Below are positions 1-6,095 of a stretch of 12,003 nucleotides of DNA, piece by piece. The DNA comes from Methanobacteriota archaeon (GTDB lineage: Archaea > Thermoplasmatota > Poseidoniia > Poseidoniales > Poseidoniaceae): positions 2,324 to 14,326 of the forward strand of contig NZXL01000037.1 of the NCBI GenBank assembly GCA_002697705.1, in the 5' to 3' direction. The notes under the pieces were generated by a model, which saw only the letters and a list, made by a program, of their open reading frames with translations, did no database searches and was not told the origin of the DNA. Every line of letters starts with the position of its first letter. Position 1 is the first letter of the stretch. The translations under genes were made by a program, and so were the position numbers.

Positions 1-134
1 ACTTGGTCCATTGTTATCGATTCATAAACTTCTTGCTCGATAGTCCAACCTTTTACTTTGTGACCATCAAGTAACCACATCCTAGCAACTGCAGTACCCC
101 AGTTGCCTAATCCCAAAATCGCAATATGTGCCAT
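1..134 (-). CDS. gpsA: NAD(P)-dependent glycerol-3-phosphate dehydrogenase, N-terminal fragment
   Basis: Only the first 44 codons are in the window; the gene continues past the left edge. The start is the ATG whose complement lies at 132-134. The peptide begins MAHIAILGLGNWGTAVARMW, a Rossmann beta-alpha-beta unit with the G-x-G-N-W-G-T/S-A signature typical of NAD(P)-glycerol-3-phosphate dehydrogenase (GpsA/GPD1). This enzyme reduces dihydroxyacetone phosphate to sn-glycerol-3-phosphate in the cytoplasm. The glycine-rich loop is at residues 8-13. The gene follows the AP endonuclease on the same strand with a 96-base gap in which I see no other gene. In most archaea the lipid backbone is sn-glycerol-1-phosphate made by an unrelated enzyme, so a GpsA here is notable. 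Another Rossmann dehydrogenase family is possible because so little is visible, but the NWGTA motif makes GpsA the best reading. Confidence 0.72.
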   Translation of the reverse strand, partial: MAHIAILGLGNWGTAVARMWLLDGHKVKGWTIEQEVYESITMDQ

Positions 135-230
135 ATGACCAAGCCTTACGCTAAACCCTTCACTTATGTTAGTTGCCGATGATTAGAAGCAAATTGAAGC
201 GGTTTGGTAGTTGATGGCGAAGTGCGATGC

Positions 231-1397
231 TCAAAATAAGTCATCATCATCTTCTTCAAAGTCAAAAACATCGTCGCCTTCGTCTTTCTTCTTATCATCA
301 GCCTTTTTCTTAGATTTTGTATCCTTCTTGACAGGTTTTTCTTCGACTTTCTCTTCAGCCTTAGGAGTTTCTTCAACAAGCGTTTCCTTGTTTTCTTCAA
401 CTTCCTCGCGTAATTTTGCTTGTTCAATCTCTTTGTCAGCAATTTCTTCAAACGATTTACCAGTTTGAGCAGACAGAGCCCTTCTGCGATCTTCTCGGGC
501 TTTACGCTCGAGTTGCTTGTGACGAGACTTCTCGATATTTTGTAACATATACATAGCATCGTGCTCAAGAAGTGGTGAGTCGGAAATCAAAGTAATGTCT
601 AGCCAACCGCCATCTTCGACAATAAATTCTGCCAATGGTTCGAAATTTAAGTCGGATTTCTTGATTTGAGTATAATGCATTGCATTACCAGTTCTGTGTT
701 CAACACCAGAAAAGTGACAATAGAATTCCTTTGTACCAATAGTTTCTCTAACTTGGTCAAATAATTCACCATAATCCTCAGATGTACGCATTCTGCCATG
801 CCCTCTAGAGTGGATGTGAGCAATATTCAGTACAGGAATAGTGCCTTCAACATGATTTACAACTTCTAAAACCTCTTCAAGACTACCCCATAATTCTTGT
901 CTGCCCGATGTTTCAACTCCAATTTTGGATGGAGTTCCATCTTTTAACCAAGGGAATACTGGATAAATATCTTCATCATCATGCCAAATTTCAGCAACTC
1001 TATCGACTATTCCTGAAAATACGTTAGCTAGTTGTTCATTGGCTTCCCGCCCACGTCCCATTTCGCCATAATGTCCTGCGTGTAGAGTAATATGTCTTGC
1101 ATTGATTGTTTTGGCAGCTTGTAGAGTGGCTTCAATCTTAGTTAGGGAGCGTCCTCTCTCTACTTTATTGCCTAATAGTTCAGAGTAGTAAGGGCCATGA
1201 ATATTCATTTCAAAGTTGGTTTTATTAGCCAAAACACCAGCTTGCCAATATTGTTCAAAATGTTGAGGAGCGATCATACGCACTGTTTGAACTTCCATAG
1301 TCTCTAATCCTAGAGAAATAATATCGTCCATACCTTCAACAATCGTTCTTCCTTTGCAAGATAAAGGAATACCGGCTGGACCTAATTTAACTGGCAT
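231..1397 (-). CDS. nfo: Endonuclease IV-type AP endonuclease with long charged C-terminal tail
   Basis: A 388-residue protein. Residues 1 to about 285 form a xylose-isomerase-like TIM barrel of the AP endonuclease 2 (Nfo) family, which cleaves DNA at abasic sites in base excision repair. Visible metal-site motifs are NIHGPYY (H67), LHAGHYGE (H106/H109), GVETSG (E162), IAHIHSRGHG (H194), CHFSGVEH (H228), H241 and SDSPLLEHDA (D273, E278). The position matching E. coli Asp179 is N191, and the Asp229 position appears to be alanine, so the three-zinc site may be altered. Residues 285-388 are an addition absent from E. coli Nfo (285 aa): a charged, probably coiled region, then a Lys/Glu-rich stretch, then a tip ending FEEDDDDLF. 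The start is supported by a G-rich Shine-Dalgarno-like run five bases upstream of the ATG. It precedes gpsA on the same strand and is divergent from the rib operon. A sugar isomerase/epimerase relative is the alternative. Confidence 0.85.
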   Translation of the reverse strand: MPVKLGPAGIPLSCKGRTIVEGMDDIISLGLETMEVQTVRMIAPQHFEQYWQAGVLANKTNFEMNIHGPYYSELLGNKVERGRSLTKIEATLQAAKTINARHITLHAGHYGEMGRGREANEQLANVFSGIVDRVAEIWHDDEDIYPVFPWLKDGTPSKIGVETSGRQELWGSLEEVLEVVNHVEGTIPVLNIAHIHSRGHGRMRTSEDYGELFDQVRETIGTKEFYCHFSGVEHRTGNAMHYTQIKKSDLNFEPLAEFIVEDGGWLDITLISDSPLLEHDAMYMLQNIEKSRHKQLERKAREDRRRALSAQTGKSFEEIADKEIEQAKLREEVEENKETLVEETPKAEEKVEEKPVKKDTKSKKKADDKKKDEGDDVFDFEEDDDDLF

Positions 1398-1534
1398 TCA
1401 CAACCCCCCGCAGGTTCAACCCAAGGGTCGTCCTATCATAACACCTTTCCGTCGAATGCTCAAAAAAACCCTCGAAATTCATTATTATCGTATTATGAAT
1501 ATATGCGACAGTTCATGAAGAAGTTATACGACCG
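1398..1534. promoter_or_regulatory. Divergent promoter region between nfo and ribB
   Basis: A 137-base non-coding region between two divergently transcribed genes. For the minus strand, a TTATGATA box (1434-1441) lies about 40 bases before the nfo start, which would leave a leader of roughly 15-20 bases carrying the G-rich ribosome site. For the plus strand, AT-rich TATA-like sequence spans about 1480-1504 (TATTATGAATATATG at 1490-1504), predicting a transcript start around 1515-1525, so ribB would have a very short leader. I see no FMN riboswitch fold. The box assignments are by eye. Confidence 0.5.
1403..1409 (-). promoter_or_regulatory. G-rich ribosome binding site of the AP endonuclease gene
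   Basis: On the minus strand a GGGGGGT run sits five bases before the ATG at 1397. With G-U pairing it can match the archaeal anti-Shine-Dalgarno (complement GGAGGTGAT). The same unusual G-run precedes the receiver gene at 6082-6090, which supports it as a real site and fixes this start. Confidence 0.55.
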
Positions 1535-1538
1535 ATGA
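1515..1538 (+). other. Possible 7-codon upstream mini-ORF overlapping the ribB start
   Basis: An ATG at 1515 opens a reading frame MKKLYDR whose TGA (1536-1538) overlaps the ribB ATG at 1535 in an ATGA arrangement. A TATA-like box near 1488-1495 would place the transcript start close to this ATG, so it could be read as a leaderless peptide coupled to ribB. It is very short and may be chance. Confidence 0.15.
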
Positions 1539-2257
1539 ACATGAGCGATGAAATATCTGTTGCAATTGAAGCCTTTTCAAAGGGGCTTCCAGTTTGCTTA
1601 TTCGATTCAGAAAAGAGAGAAGGTGAGACCGATCTTTTATTCTCTGCACAGTTTGCTCAACCAAGTACAATGAGGCAATTAAGGCAAGATTGTGGAGGAT
1701 TACTTTTCTTGGCGATTGGAGATGAAGTAGGGGAACTCTTTTCGTTACCATTTTTACAAGATTTACATACTCATCCAGAATTGACTAAGCAGCATACAGT
1801 TTTGAAGCAATTAATCACTAATGATTTACGCTATGATGCTCGTTCTGCTTTTACTCTCTCGTTAAATCATAGAGACACATATACTGGAATTACAGATAAA
1901 GATAGAGCACTAACTACTAGGAGATTTGCTGAACTATCAAATGAATTATCCTTGAAGAAAGCGAGTACCGATGACGCTCAAAAAGCATTAGGTGAAGAAT
2001 TCAGAACACCAGGCCATATACCGGTTTGCAGAGAAGCAAAAGGCGGCCTTGGGGTGCGTCAAGGACATACAGAATTAGCTGTAGGCTTAGCTAGGCTTTC
2101 TGGTACAGCACCTGTGGTAATTGGAGCAGAAATGCTACAACCGGATGGAGATAATGCCCTATCTGTAGAAGACGCAAAACTCTGGGCTAAGCAAAAAGGA
2201 ATACCTTTCTTACATGGAGTAGACATTATCAGCGCATTGAATAGTGGTCAGAAGTAG
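1535..2257 (+). CDS. ribB: 3,4-dihydroxy-2-butanone 4-phosphate synthase
   Basis: RibB converts ribulose 5-phosphate to 3,4-dihydroxy-2-butanone 4-phosphate plus formate, supplying the four-carbon unit for lumazine. The 240-residue protein is monofunctional, with no fused GTP cyclohydrolase II. Visible family motifs are the acidic loop REGETD (28-33), NHRDTYTGITD (111-121), RTPGH (157-161), RQGHTEL (175-181, catalytic histidine H178) and GAEM (197-200, catalytic glutamate E199). The pattern of TGITDKDRALT and the C-terminal ALSVEDAKLWA resemble archaeal RibB proteins. The start could be the ATG at 1535 or the one at 1541 (MSDEIS); neither has a clear Shine-Dalgarno, and a TATA-like region just upstream suggests a very short leader. 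It is the first gene of a four-gene riboflavin/FAD operon; ribL follows after 47 bases. Confidence 0.93.
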   Translation: MNMSDEISVAIEAFSKGLPVCLFDSEKREGETDLLFSAQFAQPSTMRQLRQDCGGLLFLAIGDEVGELFSLPFLQDLHTHPELTKQHTVLKQLITNDLRYDARSAFTLSLNHRDTYTGITDKDRALTTRRFAELSNELSLKKASTDDAQKALGEEFRTPGHIPVCREAKGGLGVRQGHTELAVGLARLSGTAPVVIGAEMLQPDGDNALSVEDAKLWAKQKGIPFLHGVDIISALNSGQK

Positions 2258-2304
2258 CGACAACATGATGTGTAATATTGAATTCAGAGATTTGGGGCGA
2301 GACT

Positions 2305-2739
2305 ATGAAGCGAATTATGGCAGTCGGTGTTTTCGACCTACTTCATGCAGGACATCTGCATTATCTCGAGCAAGCCAAAGCATTAGGTCAGCACTTAACT
2401 GTCGTAATCGCTCATGATGATACAGTGCGTATAAGGAAACATGAGCCAGTCACCAATCACGACCTTAGGCGAAGAATGGTAGAAGGTCTAAAACCAGTAG
2501 ATGATGCGATTATTGGTAATCCTCCAGAAGTTCCTATTTTTGATATTCTCCCTGTAGTAAAGCCGGATATAATTGCCCTAGGCTATGACCAAGAACATGC
2601 TGAGGAGTCAATTAACAGAAAGTTGAGAGAACTTGGATACCAAGGTATTGAAGTGGTTAGAGTCGAAGGATTATCAGAAGATCTAGATGGTACTAGGAAA
2701 ATTATAGCAAGAATTCTTGACCTTTCGCAAAAAAAGTGA
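2305..2739 (+). CDS. ribL: Archaeal FAD synthase (FMN adenylyltransferase)
   Basis: RibL transfers AMP from ATP to FMN to make FAD. The 144-residue protein is a single nucleotidyltransferase domain with the HxGH motif HAGH at 14-17 (in GVFDLLHAGHLHYLEQA), a conserved RRRMVEGLKPVD segment (55-66), KPDIIALGYDQ (86-96) and a C-terminal DGTRKI in place of the usual ST-type motif. I chose the ATG at 2305 rather than an upstream TTG at 2278, because a GGGGCGA ribosome site lies five bases before it and the protein then starts directly at the first beta strand (MKRIMAVGVFD). The fold is shared with glycerol-3-phosphate and ethanolamine-phosphate cytidylyltransferases; placement inside the riboflavin operon makes FAD synthase the best call. 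The protein contains no cysteine, unlike the air-sensitive Methanocaldococcus RibL. It ends 9 bases before ribE. Confidence 0.87.
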   Translation: MKRIMAVGVFDLLHAGHLHYLEQAKALGQHLTVVIAHDDTVRIRKHEPVTNHDLRRRMVEGLKPVDDAIIGNPPEVPIFDILPVVKPDIIALGYDQEHAEESINRKLRELGYQGIEVVRVEGLSEDLDGTRKIIARILDLSQKK

Positions 2740-2748
2740 GTTGAAACA

Positions 2749-3348
2749 ATGTTTACTGGAATAGTTCAAGGAACCGGCCAAATAGCCGAAGTAATTGAAG
2801 GTGAAACAATTAAGAGTTTCAAAATTGAACTTCCAAATACAGACTCATTGGAAATAGGAGCAAGTGTATCCGTGGATGGAGTTTGTTTGACCGTAACCTC
2901 AATTGAAAACAAAATGGTTTCCTTTGATGTAATCCAAGAAACCCTCGATAGGACTACATTAGGGCAATTGGAGAAAGGCGATATAGTAAATATTGAGCGT
3001 TCACTAAAATTTGGAGATGAAATTGGAGGCCATCTTTTGTCAGGTCACATTATTGCAACTGGACTTGTTAATGAGAGGGATGATTCGGGTGAAGGAATGG
3101 ATTTATCGATTATAGCGCCTCCTTCTATAGAAAAATATTTGATTGAAAAAGGTTATGTGGCCATTGATGGAATTTCTTTAACAGTTGGCGAAGTTAGTAA
3201 TTCAAGATTCAATTTACATATTATCCCTGAAACTATTAGACAAACCAAGATAGCGTCAAAGCAAGTAGGAGATGCGGTTAATATCGAAATAGATTCTACG
3301 ACTCAAACCATTGTTTCTACTGTAGAAAGAATAATTGCCAAAAATTGA
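2749..3348 (+). CDS. ribE: Riboflavin synthase, bacterial-type (alpha subunit family)
   Basis: This enzyme dismutates two molecules of 6,7-dimethyl-8-ribityllumazine into riboflavin and the pyrimidine precursor. The 199-residue length and start MFTGIVQGTGQI are classic for the bacterial/eukaryotic trimeric enzyme with two tandem lumazine-binding barrels. Repeat one has VDGVCLTV (42-49) and GGHLLSGH (93-100); repeat two has the matching IDGISLTV (139-146) and IPETIRQT (159-166). It starts 9 bases after ribL and ends 12 bases before ribH, so the genes are probably co-transcribed. Many archaea use an unrelated riboflavin synthase derived from lumazine synthase; this bacterial form suggests gene replacement or transfer, although the base composition looks like its neighbours. 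The same gene is called ribC in some E. coli literature. Confidence 0.95.
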   Translation: MFTGIVQGTGQIAEVIEGETIKSFKIELPNTDSLEIGASVSVDGVCLTVTSIENKMVSFDVIQETLDRTTLGQLEKGDIVNIERSLKFGDEIGGHLLSGHIIATGLVNERDDSGEGMDLSIIAPPSIEKYLIEKGYVAIDGISLTVGEVSNSRFNLHIIPETIRQTKIASKQVGDAVNIEIDSTTQTIVSTVERIIAKN

Positions 3349-3360
3349 TGAGATGATAAA

Positions 3361-3759
3361 ATGAATAATAGAATTGCTATTGTATGTGGCTCTTTTCACA
3401 AAGAGGAGATTGAAAGGATGCTCGAATATGCTGAAGATCAAGCATCTAAGGAATCACTAACTATCACAGATGTAGTCTGGGTGCCTGGTGCTATGGAAGT
3501 ACCGCTTGCAGTCGACCGTCTCTTGGCGAATGAAGAAATAAACGGCGTTGCATGCCTCGGGATAATCGAAAAAGGACAGACTCAACACGGATTGGCAATG
3601 GGCCAAGCAGTCATCAAAACCATCATTGAATTACAATTAGTTCATGAAAAACCAGTCGGATTAGGTATTATTGGACCTGGAGCAGAAACCGAACATATTG
3701 AGCCGAGATTAGAGCCCCATGCAAGAGCAGCAGTTTCGGCAATTACAAAAATGCTTTAA
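3361..3759 (+). CDS. ribH: 6,7-dimethyl-8-ribityllumazine synthase
   Basis: Lumazine synthase condenses the ribB product with 5-amino-6-ribitylaminouracil, giving the substrate for the riboflavin synthase encoded just before it. The 132-residue protein is short, like archaeal members. Visible motifs are IVCGSFHKE near the N-terminus, the substrate loop VPGAMEVPLA (41-50), and LGIIEKGQTQHG (66-77), where H76 matches the catalytic histidine of the family. The C-terminal ARAAVSAI helix (121-128) is also typical. Members of this family usually assemble as pentamers or 60-subunit shells; that cannot be judged here. The ATG at 3361 has a GAGATGAT ribosome site three bases upstream. It is the last gene of the riboflavin operon and is followed by a T-rich stretch. 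Confidence 0.93.
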   Translation: MNNRIAIVCGSFHKEEIERMLEYAEDQASKESLTITDVVWVPGAMEVPLAVDRLLANEEINGVACLGIIEKGQTQHGLAMGQAVIKTIIELQLVHEKPVGLGIIGPGAETEHIEPRLEPHARAAVSAITKML

Positions 3760-3775
3760 TTAGTTAAATTATCGC

Positions 3776-3791
3776 TATTTTTCTTATTATT
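3776..3791 (+). terminator. T-rich stretch after ribH, possible archaeal terminator / trxB promoter
   Basis: ATTTTTCTTATTATT lies 17 bases after the ribH stop. Oligo-T tracts terminate archaeal transcription without a hairpin. The same AT-rich stretch could also act as the TATA element for trxB, about 60 bases downstream. Confidence 0.35.
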
Positions 3792-3844
3792 GCATGTAAA
3801 TGTTCAAGAGTCTCGTCCTACCTGTTTAGGTTGTGGGCGATAAA

Positions 3845-4774
3845 ATGTCAGATGTACGTAATGTGATTATAATCGGTTCAGGTCCTGCAGGCTATACTGC
3901 AGGATTATATGCAGCCAGAGCCATGCTTGAACCTCTAATGTTTGCGGGATATATGTCTGGTGGTCAATTGATGCTAACCTCCGATATCGAAAATTTCCCT
4001 GGTTATCCACAAGGTATTGGGGGTCCAGAGATGATGATGCAACTTAGGGAACAGTCTGAGAGATTTGGATTAGAAGTTCAAGATAGGAATGTCGAATCTG
4101 TTGACCTCTCTCAAAGACCATATAAAGTCAGTCTTGAAGGTGAAGAATACCTTACTCATTCAATTATTATTTCAACTGGCGCCGAATCAATTTGGTTGAA
4201 TGCTGAAGGCGAAGCAGATCAGAAAGGCCGAGGAATTTCTACCTGTGCTACATGCGATGGTGCATTCTTCCGTGATGAAGAAGTATTGGTGATTGGTGGT
4301 GGAGATTCAGCCTGTGAAGAAGCAACATTTCTAACTAGATTCGCATCCAAGGTGACATTAGTTCATAGAAGAGATGTTTTCAAAGCCTCTACAATTATGT
4401 ATGATAGAGCAGCAAATAATGACAAAATCGAGATTAGAACTTTCCGTCAAATCAAGAAATGGCTATCTGATGATAATGGCTTAACTGGAGCAGTTTTAGA
4501 AGACCCTAGAGATGGTTCTACCGAAGAAATTTCAGCAACTGGAGCATTTATTGCAATCGGTCATAAGCCAATAACATCTTTCTTGGGTGGTCAAGTTGAA
4601 ACCGATGAAGAAGGGTATATCGTTCACAAAAAGCATACAATGACTTCAGTTGAGGGTGTTTTTGCTGCTGGAGATGTTGTTGATACTAGGTATAAGCAAG
4701 CAATTACCGCAGCAGGAATGGGTTGCCAAGCTGCAATGGATGCTGAAAAATGGCTTGAAGAGCATGTCCATTGA
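3845..4774 (+). CDS. trxB: Thioredoxin reductase (NADPH, flavoprotein)
   Basis: A 309-residue low-molecular-weight thioredoxin reductase, which passes electrons from NAD(P)H through FAD and a redox disulfide to thioredoxin or glutaredoxin-like proteins in the cytoplasm. FAD-binding motif GSGPAGYTAGLYAAR is at 11-25, the redox-active CATC at 134-137, the second nucleotide fold GGGDSACEEA at 151-160, and the C-terminal FAD motif AAGDVVD at 274-280. HRRDVFK (174-180) is close to the NADPH-recognition signature HRRxxxR, with lysine in the last position, so NADPH is the likely donor. I chose ATG 3845 over an in-frame GTG at 3833, because the latter sits within a GGGCGAT ribosome-site sequence three bases before 3845 and MSDVRNVIIIGSG is a normal family start. 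It follows the flavin-making operon by 85 bases and ends 50 bases before the E1-rhodanese gene. Confidence 0.94.
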   Translation: MSDVRNVIIIGSGPAGYTAGLYAARAMLEPLMFAGYMSGGQLMLTSDIENFPGYPQGIGGPEMMMQLREQSERFGLEVQDRNVESVDLSQRPYKVSLEGEEYLTHSIIISTGAESIWLNAEGEADQKGRGISTCATCDGAFFRDEEVLVIGGGDSACEEATFLTRFASKVTLVHRRDVFKASTIMYDRAANNDKIEIRTFRQIKKWLSDDNGLTGAVLEDPRDGSTEEISATGAFIAIGHKPITSFLGGQVETDEEGYIVHKKHTMTSVEGVFAAGDVVDTRYKQAITAAGMGCQAAMDAEKWLEEHVH

Positions 4775-4824
4775 TCTTCAATTACAGCCGGCGCTTTGAT
4801 GAAATAGTTCTCTCTGGCTTGTAC

Positions 4825-5991
4825 ATGGTCGACATCAATCGTTATGCAAGGCACATATCTCTGCCGCAGATTGGAATTCAGGGCCAAAAAAATATTTCCA
4901 AATCAAATGTTTTGGTAATTGGGGCAGGCGGATTAGGTAGTCCAGCAATACTGTATCTCGCAGCTGCTGGAGTTGGTAGAATAGGAATTATTGATTTCGA
5001 TGATGTGGATATTTCTAATCTTCAAAGGCAAGTAATTCACTCTAATTCAGCGGTTGGTCAAAATAAAGCGGAATCAGCTAAAAATAGGATTAAAGAATTA
5101 AATCCAGAAGTTGAAGTAGTAATTTGGAAGCATAGGCTTACTCCTGAGAATGCAATAGAGATTTTTCAAGACGGTTGGGACATAGTTGTCGATGGAACTG
5201 ATAATTTGCCGACCAGGTACTTGATTGATGACCTATGTAGTATCATTGACCTGCCATGGGTTTATGGGTCAATATATCGTTTTGAAGGCCAAGTTAGCGT
5301 TTTTAATTTCAATGGCGGTCCAAGTTACAGAGATTTGTTCCCTGAACCACCCCCAACTGAAAGTGTACCTTCTTGTGCAGATGGAGGTGTATTGGGAGTT
5401 TTACCGGGAGTAATAGGTTCAATTCAGGCAACAGAGGCCATTAAAATGATTACTGGAGTTGGTCAATTACTATCTGGAAAATTACTAATTTATGATGCGG
5501 AAAATATGAATTTCAATAGATTAAATTTTGAGAAAGTAGAAGATAGAAAACAAATTCAAGATTTATCTTTAGCTATGAAAATGTTTGTTGATGAGGGATG
5601 GTGTCAAGTTAAGGCGGACTCCGATAACCGAGATGTTGAAAAGCCAAGTACTGCTGAGCAGAACAATATGTTCCAAAATATTACTCCTGCGGATTGTGTA
5701 AAAAGAAGGAATGAAGGTTGGAGTCCATTTCTTTTGGATGTCCGTTCTAAGCAAGAATATGAACAGGTTAGAATTTCTTTTACAGATATGCAAATAGCTC
5801 ATGAAGAGGTATTATCTGTCGCACAGTCCTTACCTAAGGACAGAGATATCTTACTATTGTGCCGAAGTGGTATGCGTTCACAAATGGCTGCATTATTTCT
5901 AATGGATTGTGGATTTGATGGAAATAAACTATTCAATATTGAAGGCGGGATTCTTTTATGGAGTCAAACTTCTCCTGCTGACATAGAATAA
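4825..5991 (+). CDS. moeB: MoeB/ThiF/UbaA-type E1 enzyme fused to a rhodanese domain
   Basis: A 388-residue adenylyltransferase-sulfurtransferase resembling MOCS3/Uba4. The E1 domain (about 1-240) starts with RYARHISLPQIG, then the ATP-binding loop GAGGLGSP (33-40), D57, NLQRQ (65-69), DGTDNLPTRY (123-132) and the catalytic cysteine region SCADGGVLGVLPGVIGS (C184). The rhodanese domain (about 283-388) has LLDVRSKQEYE and the active-site loop CRSGMRS (C346). Such proteins adenylate the C-terminal glycine of a ubiquitin-like carrier (MoaD/ThiS/Urm1/SAMP) and load it with sulfur for molybdopterin, thiamine or tRNA thiolation; the carrier is not in this window. The two zinc CxxC motifs of MoeB are absent (S167/D170 replace the first). 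An in-frame TTG at 4771 overlaps the trxB stop but would add 18 residues without homology, so ATG 4825 is preferred, though it lacks a clear ribosome site. Confidence 0.85.
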   Translation: MVDINRYARHISLPQIGIQGQKNISKSNVLVIGAGGLGSPAILYLAAAGVGRIGIIDFDDVDISNLQRQVIHSNSAVGQNKAESAKNRIKELNPEVEVVIWKHRLTPENAIEIFQDGWDIVVDGTDNLPTRYLIDDLCSIIDLPWVYGSIYRFEGQVSVFNFNGGPSYRDLFPEPPPTESVPSCADGGVLGVLPGVIGSIQATEAIKMITGVGQLLSGKLLIYDAENMNFNRLNFEKVEDRKQIQDLSLAMKMFVDEGWCQVKADSDNRDVEKPSTAEQNNMFQNITPADCVKRRNEGWSPFLLDVRSKQEYEQVRISFTDMQIAHEEVLSVAQSLPKDRDILLLCRSGMRSQMAALFLMDCGFDGNKLFNIEGGILLWSQTSPADIE

Positions 5992-6035
5992 TCGGTCAAC
6001 ACAAATCATCCTTATTTTACGGCCCTGTGGGTTCG

Positions 6036-6045
6036 AATTATACAT
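6036..6045 (+). promoter_or_regulatory. Candidate TATA element for the receiver-domain gene
   Basis: AATTATACAT lies about 55 bases before the chosen start at 6096, predicting a transcript start near 6066 and a leader of about 30 bases that contains the G-rich ribosome site. A second AT-rich site (GTTTAAGG near 6057-6064) is possible but would leave too little leader for that ribosome site. Judged by eye only. Confidence 0.3.
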
Positions 6046-6081
6046 GAGGTTCAAATGTTTAAGGCATTTATGACATATATC

Positions 6082-6090
6082 GGGGGGTGA
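6082..6090 (+). promoter_or_regulatory. Ribosome binding site that fixes the receiver gene start
   Basis: GGGGGGTGA matches the archaeal consensus GGAGGTGA apart from one A-to-G change, which still allows a G-U pair. It lies five bases before the GTG at 6096 and overlaps the alternative GTG at 6087, so 6096 is the more likely start. Confidence 0.6.
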
Positions 6091-6095
6091 AAATT

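Noticed and set aside
238..258. Short trinucleotide-like repeat (TCATCATCATC TTCTTC)
   Set aside because: It encodes the acidic tip of the AP endonuclease on the minus strand and is only a few units long; it is explained by the protein.
211..468. Plus-strand serine-rich reading frame
   Set aside because: It is the antisense of the Lys/Glu/Asp-rich AP endonuclease tail; the TCT/TCA repeats simply mirror its GAA/GAT/AAG codons.
164..568. Minus-strand Lys/Arg-rich reading frame overlapping the AP endonuclease tail
   Set aside because: It is a shifted-frame shadow of the same low-complexity tail. Its basic composition comes from frame-shifting GAA/AAG runs, and it has no promoter or ribosome site.
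1398..1534. Possible FMN riboswitch before the riboflavin operon
   Set aside because: The conserved RFN-element core blocks are not visible, and the leader predicted from the TATA-like box is far too short.
4771..4824. TTG start giving an 18-residue N-terminal extension of the E1-rhodanese protein
   Set aside because: The extension has no family similarity and TTG is weak. The ATG at 4825 gives the normal RYARHI-type start, though the four-base overlap with trxB is noted.
6028..6045. tRNA T-loop-like sequence GGGTTCGAATTATAC in the gap before the receiver gene
   Set aside because: The flanks do not pair as a T-stem, and there are no anticodon or D arms and no acceptor end. I treat it as chance overlap with a TATA-like element rather than a tRNA remnant or attachment site.
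6087..6095. GTG at 6087 as the start of the receiver gene
   Set aside because: This GTG lies inside the GGGGGGTGA ribosome site that serves the GTG at 6096, and the receiver fold begins directly after the later start.
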